From Prevotella merdae (GTDB lineage Bacteria > Bacteroidota > Bacteroidia > Bacteroidales > Bacteroidaceae): a DNA stretch of 9,390 nucleotides. A program made the position numbers and the translations under genes. Position 1 is the first letter of the stretch. Each line of letters starts with the position of its first letter. Positions 7,179-9,390 of the stretch are shown here, piece after piece. The notes beneath the pieces were generated by a model, which was not told the origin of the DNA, made no database searches, and was given only the letters and a program-made list of their open reading frames with translations. The stretch lies in assembly GCF_900290275.1 (NCBI RefSeq), contig NZ_LT985323.1, positions 1,148,518-1,157,907 of the forward strand, in the 5' to 3' direction.

Positions 7179-7919
7179 TTATTTCTGCTCAGGCAAGAGG
7201 CTTGGACGTACTGCCTCTGTAACCTTGCCCTCAATATTTACTGTTGATGTAAGAGGCTTCATGTCGGCTGCGTTTTTGGCAACCATAACTGTGTACTGAC
7301 CGCCCTCAACCTGCCATTGGCTTGCTGTTTCGTTGAACGAAGCAAGACTTTCGTAAGGGATTGTCATTGTTATCATCTCACTCTCGCCTGGGTTCAGCTT
7401 GCGTGTCTTGGCAAATGCCTTAAGCTCGCGTACTGGCTTGTCCATATCCTTGCCAGGTGCCGATACGTAGGTCTGAACAACTTCCTTGCCGGCTACCTTG
7501 CCTGTGTTCTTTACTTCTACCTTTACGGTGATGTCGCCCTTGGTGTCGGTTGTTACCGATGGCTTGCCATACTTGAAGTTGGTGTAGCTGAGGCCATAAC
7601 CGAAAGGATAAGATACTGGCACATTCTTCACATTGCTCTTGATAGGAAGCGTATTTTTGAGGTTCTTAAGCAAAACCATTCCCTCAAGGGCTGCGTTGCG
7701 TGTTACTACTGCATGAGCTTTAAGGTCTGGATTGTTGTCGGCTACATATCCTTTAAAGCGTGGTGTCTTAAGGATGTATTCGAGGATGTGCTTAACGTTG
7801 CGGTCGATAATCTCCATTGAGAGATGACCGTTGAGCACAGCCTTCTTTAGTTCTTCGCGCTGCGATAGTTTGCCAGGCATAAGCAAGTCGTTGCCTGCCT
7901 CCATCTGCAAGGTAGCACC
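7179..7919 (-). pseudogene. GH3 beta-glucosidase, C-terminal fragment
   Basis: Second part of a broken family-3 glycoside hydrolase, in a different reading frame from the N-terminal part. The family-like sequence begins at about GATLQMEAGNDLLMPG and has no ATG near its start; the first in-frame start codon is TTG 7908-7910. It continues through the end of the (alpha/beta)8 domain (TPRFKGY, ALEGMVLLKN, NTLP) and then jumps from KSNVKNV straight to PVSYPFGYGLSYTNF near 7617-7622. In full-length relatives these two points are separated by the whole C-terminal alpha/beta-sandwich domain, some 250-300 residues that carry the acid/base Glu. The reading frame is kept across this second gap. The rest is the fibronectin-III-like domain (roughly 120 residues) and a normal-looking C-terminus. 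It cannot be an active glycosidase. Confidence 0.85.
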
Positions 7920-8650
7920 TTATTATAAGATGTCATGACTGTCCAGGGCTGTGCTTCCTTTACAACAATCTCGAATGGCTTGAGATATATTTCGCGGAAT
8001 GTACGCGGAGTACCGATAACGTTGTTGCTTGTACGGTTGGTCTCCTGGTTGTTAAGGGCAAAGTGCTTTAGCGATGTGCCTACACCATTGCTCTGTACTC
8101 CATTTACCATTGCTGCACAAATTTTGCCTGATAGTAGTTGATCTTCAGAGTAGTACTCAAAGTTTCTTCCGTTCAATGGATTGCGGTGGATGTTGGTGGC
8201 TGGTGCAAGCAATACGTCTACACCATAGTGTTTTACCTCATCACCCATGGCTGCGCCAATCTGTCCTACAAGATCTACATTCCAAGTAGAACTCATAACT
8301 GTCTCTATAGGAAAATGGGTGCAGTAGAAGGTCTTGAATGTGCCTTCGCGTGTAGGTTTGATACGGAGTCCGGCAGGACCGTCGGCAACAACAGTTGCGG
8401 GTATTCCCAATCGTGGAATTGCGTTAAGCTGACCGGCTGCACCTGGAACAAGTTCGGCTGAAGAACCGATTGTCGCTGTGGCATCGCTCTTTACGTTGCC
8501 TGCCGATCCGATGAGAACGTTTAGCTTCTCGTCGAGAGTCATAGCGTTAATCACTTTTTCAATTGGGTCGACTCCAAGCTTGGGAGTTTGAGCGCTTGCA
8601 CTTATAAATAATGTGGATGCGCATAGGGTTAAAAATTTTGCCTTTAGCAT
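7847..8650 (-). pseudogene. GH3 beta-glucosidase, N-terminal fragment
   Basis: First part of a secreted family-3 glycoside hydrolase, probably once a beta-glucosidase or related exo-enzyme. A Sec signal peptide (about 1-20, cut after ASA) is followed by the N-terminal (alpha/beta)8 domain with DGPAGLRI (90-97), the NIHRNPLNGRNFEYYSED segment (153-170) and KHFALNNQETNR (195-206). The sequence is family-like up to MTSYNK (239-244, ending at 7919). The next 23 codons are out-of-frame nonsense ending at a TAA at 7847. Relatives continue VNG... through a WGF and SDW/TDW segment containing the catalytic Asp nucleophile and then reach QMxAGNDLLMPG. Here the QMEAGNDLLMPG codons follow after a few bases in another frame, so about 35-40 codons including the nucleophile are gone. 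Confidence 0.88.
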
Positions 8651-8678
8651 AGGTTTGGGTTTTGTTTTTTGTCTGGTG

Positions 8679-8686
8679 CAAAGTTA
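8679..8686 (-). promoter_or_regulatory. GH3 -7 box
   Basis: The minus strand reads TAACTTTG, an exact TAnnTTTG match, 28 bases before the GH3 ATG. It predicts a short A-rich leader of about 24 bases. No TTTG is seen at the -33 distance. A perfect 16-bp inverted repeat at 8731-8746 lies about 45 bp further upstream and might bind a regulator that compensates. Confidence 0.5.
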
Positions 8687-8730
8687 CGAACAATATCGAC
8701 TCACTTTACCTTTGTGTAAGTGCTAAAGTA

Positions 8731-8746
8731 AACTTTCTTGAAAGTT
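8731..8746. promoter_or_regulatory. Perfect 7-2-7 inverted repeat upstream of GH3
   Basis: AACTTTC-TT-GAAAGTT is a perfect inverted repeat with a 2-base centre, placed about 45-60 bp upstream of the GH3 -7 box. The position fits a transcription-factor site. A second overlapping small palindrome (AAAGT-AA-ACTTT, 8725-8736) shares its left arm. Confidence 0.4.
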
Positions 8747-8920
8747 AAAATATTGATAACCAAACTGTTAGCAAAAACAGATTAATAATAAAAGTAAACT
8801 CCTGAACCTCCAATATTATACTCGAAAACTACAAAAAATATCCGCACACTCAACCTATAGCCTGAATTTGATAATAGGTAAGCATGATTTTAATGGTCGT
8901 ATATAATATTTAAAAGTTCT

Positions 8921-9000
8921 ATTCCGTGACACGGAACGGCCGTTCCGTGTCACGGAATGCGCGTTCCACGTCACGGAATGGCCATTCCGTGTCACGGAAT
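8921..9000. repeat. Array of four 17-bp palindromes at 21-bp spacing
   Basis: Units start at 8921, 8942, 8963 and 8984, each a variant of ATTCCGTGTCACGGAAT, itself a palindrome with one central base. They are joined by GGCC, GCGC and GGCC, all self-complementary. The left pair (8921-8958) is a perfect 38-bp palindrome; the right pair (8963-9000) has a perfect 20-bp core (8972-8991) and four mismatched pairs outside it. The flanks 8911-8920 and 9001-9010 also pair at 8 of 10 positions, so the whole element of about 100 bp is palindromic around 8960. It is far more GC-rich than its surroundings. Confidence 0.9.
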
Positions 9001-9012
9001 AGAGATTTTAAT

Positions 9013-9149
9013 TGTGGTTTAACGATTTTAGTTGACCACTCTAAGTATTATTGATAATACAAGTTGACTCAGTTATTACTTATTTATAATTCACGTTGAC
9101 TTATTTAATTTTAGTCATACTTATAGTTGACTACTTATGCCTATAGTCA
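9013..9149. repeat. 137-bp direct repeat, copy 1
   Basis: This stretch recurs without a mismatch at 9254-9390, 241 bp away. It contains GTTGAC at 9031, 9063, 9095 and 9126 (steps 32, 32, 31), TAGTCA at 9112 and 9144, and a perfect 7-2-7 palindrome GTATTAT-TG-ATAATAC at 9045-9060. The base before it (9012) differs from the corresponding base of copy 2, so the left boundary is real. Confidence 0.9.
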
Positions 9150-9220
9150 CAAATAAAATTACCCTTCATATCTCCGCAAAGAAACATGTTGGGGGATAAT
9201 GTGTTTATTCCAATAATCTA

Positions 9221-9253
9221 TGTGGTTTAATTGTTTTAGCCTATCACTTTATG
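9221..9253. repeat. Degenerate start of the same repeat
   Basis: TGTGGTTTAA at 9221-9230, followed after three differing bases by TTTTAG (9234-9239), repeats the first part of the 137-bp unit. It lies exactly 33 bp before the true copy 2. It looks like a decayed or partial extra copy of the unit's left end. Confidence 0.5.
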
Positions 9254-9390
9254 TGTGGTTTAACGATTTTAGTTGACCACTCTAAGTATTATTGATAATA
9301 CAAGTTGACTCAGTTATTACTTATTTATAATTCACGTTGACTTATTTAATTTTAGTCATACTTATAGTTGACTACTTATGCCTATAGTCA
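9254..9390. repeat. 137-bp direct repeat, copy 2, cut by the window end
   Basis: Identical to 9013-9149 up to the last base of the window, so its true right end is unknown and it may continue as a tandem array. GTTGAC occurs here at 9272, 9304, 9336 and 9367. The 104 bp between the copies (9150-9253) are not repeated within the window apart from the short degenerate start at 9221. Confidence 0.9.

Larger units (their letters stand above)
8651..9390. other. Gene-free repeat region
   Basis: No open frame here looks like a gene on either strand. The stretch is AT-rich except for a GC-rich palindrome array at 8921-9000. From the GH3 side it holds the GH3 promoter, a 16-bp inverted repeat, about 170 bp with nothing recognised (8750-8920), the palindrome array, and then two long direct repeats reaching the window edge. 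Confidence 0.75.

Noticed and set aside
9013..9390. CRISPR array
   Set aside because: The conserved 6-bp box is far too short for a CRISPR repeat, the intervals are themselves duplicated, and no cas gene is present.
1..9390. tRNA, rRNA, insertion sequence or transposase genes
   Set aside because: I saw no cloverleaf, rRNA-like stretch, or transposase motif on either strand; the right-hand repeats carry no coding capacity.

Overview
The window looks like a piece of a Bacteroidales chromosome, most probably Prevotella or a close relative. Three things point there: promoters of the Bacteroidetes type (TTTG at -33, 19 bp, TAnnTTTG at -7), AT-rich leaders with no Shine-Dalgarno sequence, and protein sequences that read like Prevotella homologues (an MDH with the APRKDGMTR loop, a secreted carboxylesterase, a GH3 beta-glucosidase). 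The genus is inferred from recognition alone. Every gene found lies on the minus strand, so transcription runs from high to low coordinates.

Left part (1-4825) is intact housekeeping sequence. mdh (359-1351) encodes NAD-dependent malate dehydrogenase, with a textbook promoter (1434-1464) and an intrinsic terminator (289-323). Upstream of it, in transcription order, are aat (4163-4825), clpS (3810-4112) and clpA (1530-3749), separated by 50 and 60 bp. Together they cover the N-degron branch of proteolysis: Aat adds Leu/Phe to N-terminal Lys/Arg, ClpS captures these N-termini, and ClpA unfolds the substrate for ClpP, which is not in the window. aat has a -7 box so close to its ATG that its mRNA may be leaderless.

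Middle part (4925-8650) is a run of three secreted or accessory hydrolase genes, all damaged. The GH3 glycosidase has two internal deletions, one out of frame that removes the nucleophile region and one in frame that removes the C-terminal alpha/beta domain. The type-B carboxylesterase carries a TGA where the family has a conserved Trp, with 39 more in-frame family-like codons after it. The metallophosphoesterase keeps only its C-terminal part, joined almost directly to the carboxylesterase stop. Either this locus is decaying by deletion, or the assembly is faulty here; the sequence alone cannot decide.

Right part (8651-9390) has no gene and is rich in repeats. An 80-bp array of four 17-bp palindromes lies at exactly 21-bp spacing, joined by self-complementary 4-bp linkers; its left half is a perfect 38-bp palindrome. 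Beyond it, a 137-bp sequence occurs twice, perfectly, 241 bp apart, and the second copy runs into the window edge. Inside each copy GTTGAC recurs about every 32 bp. These two structures, plus three 29-bp-spaced direct repeats upstream of the carboxylesterase, are the least explained parts of the window.
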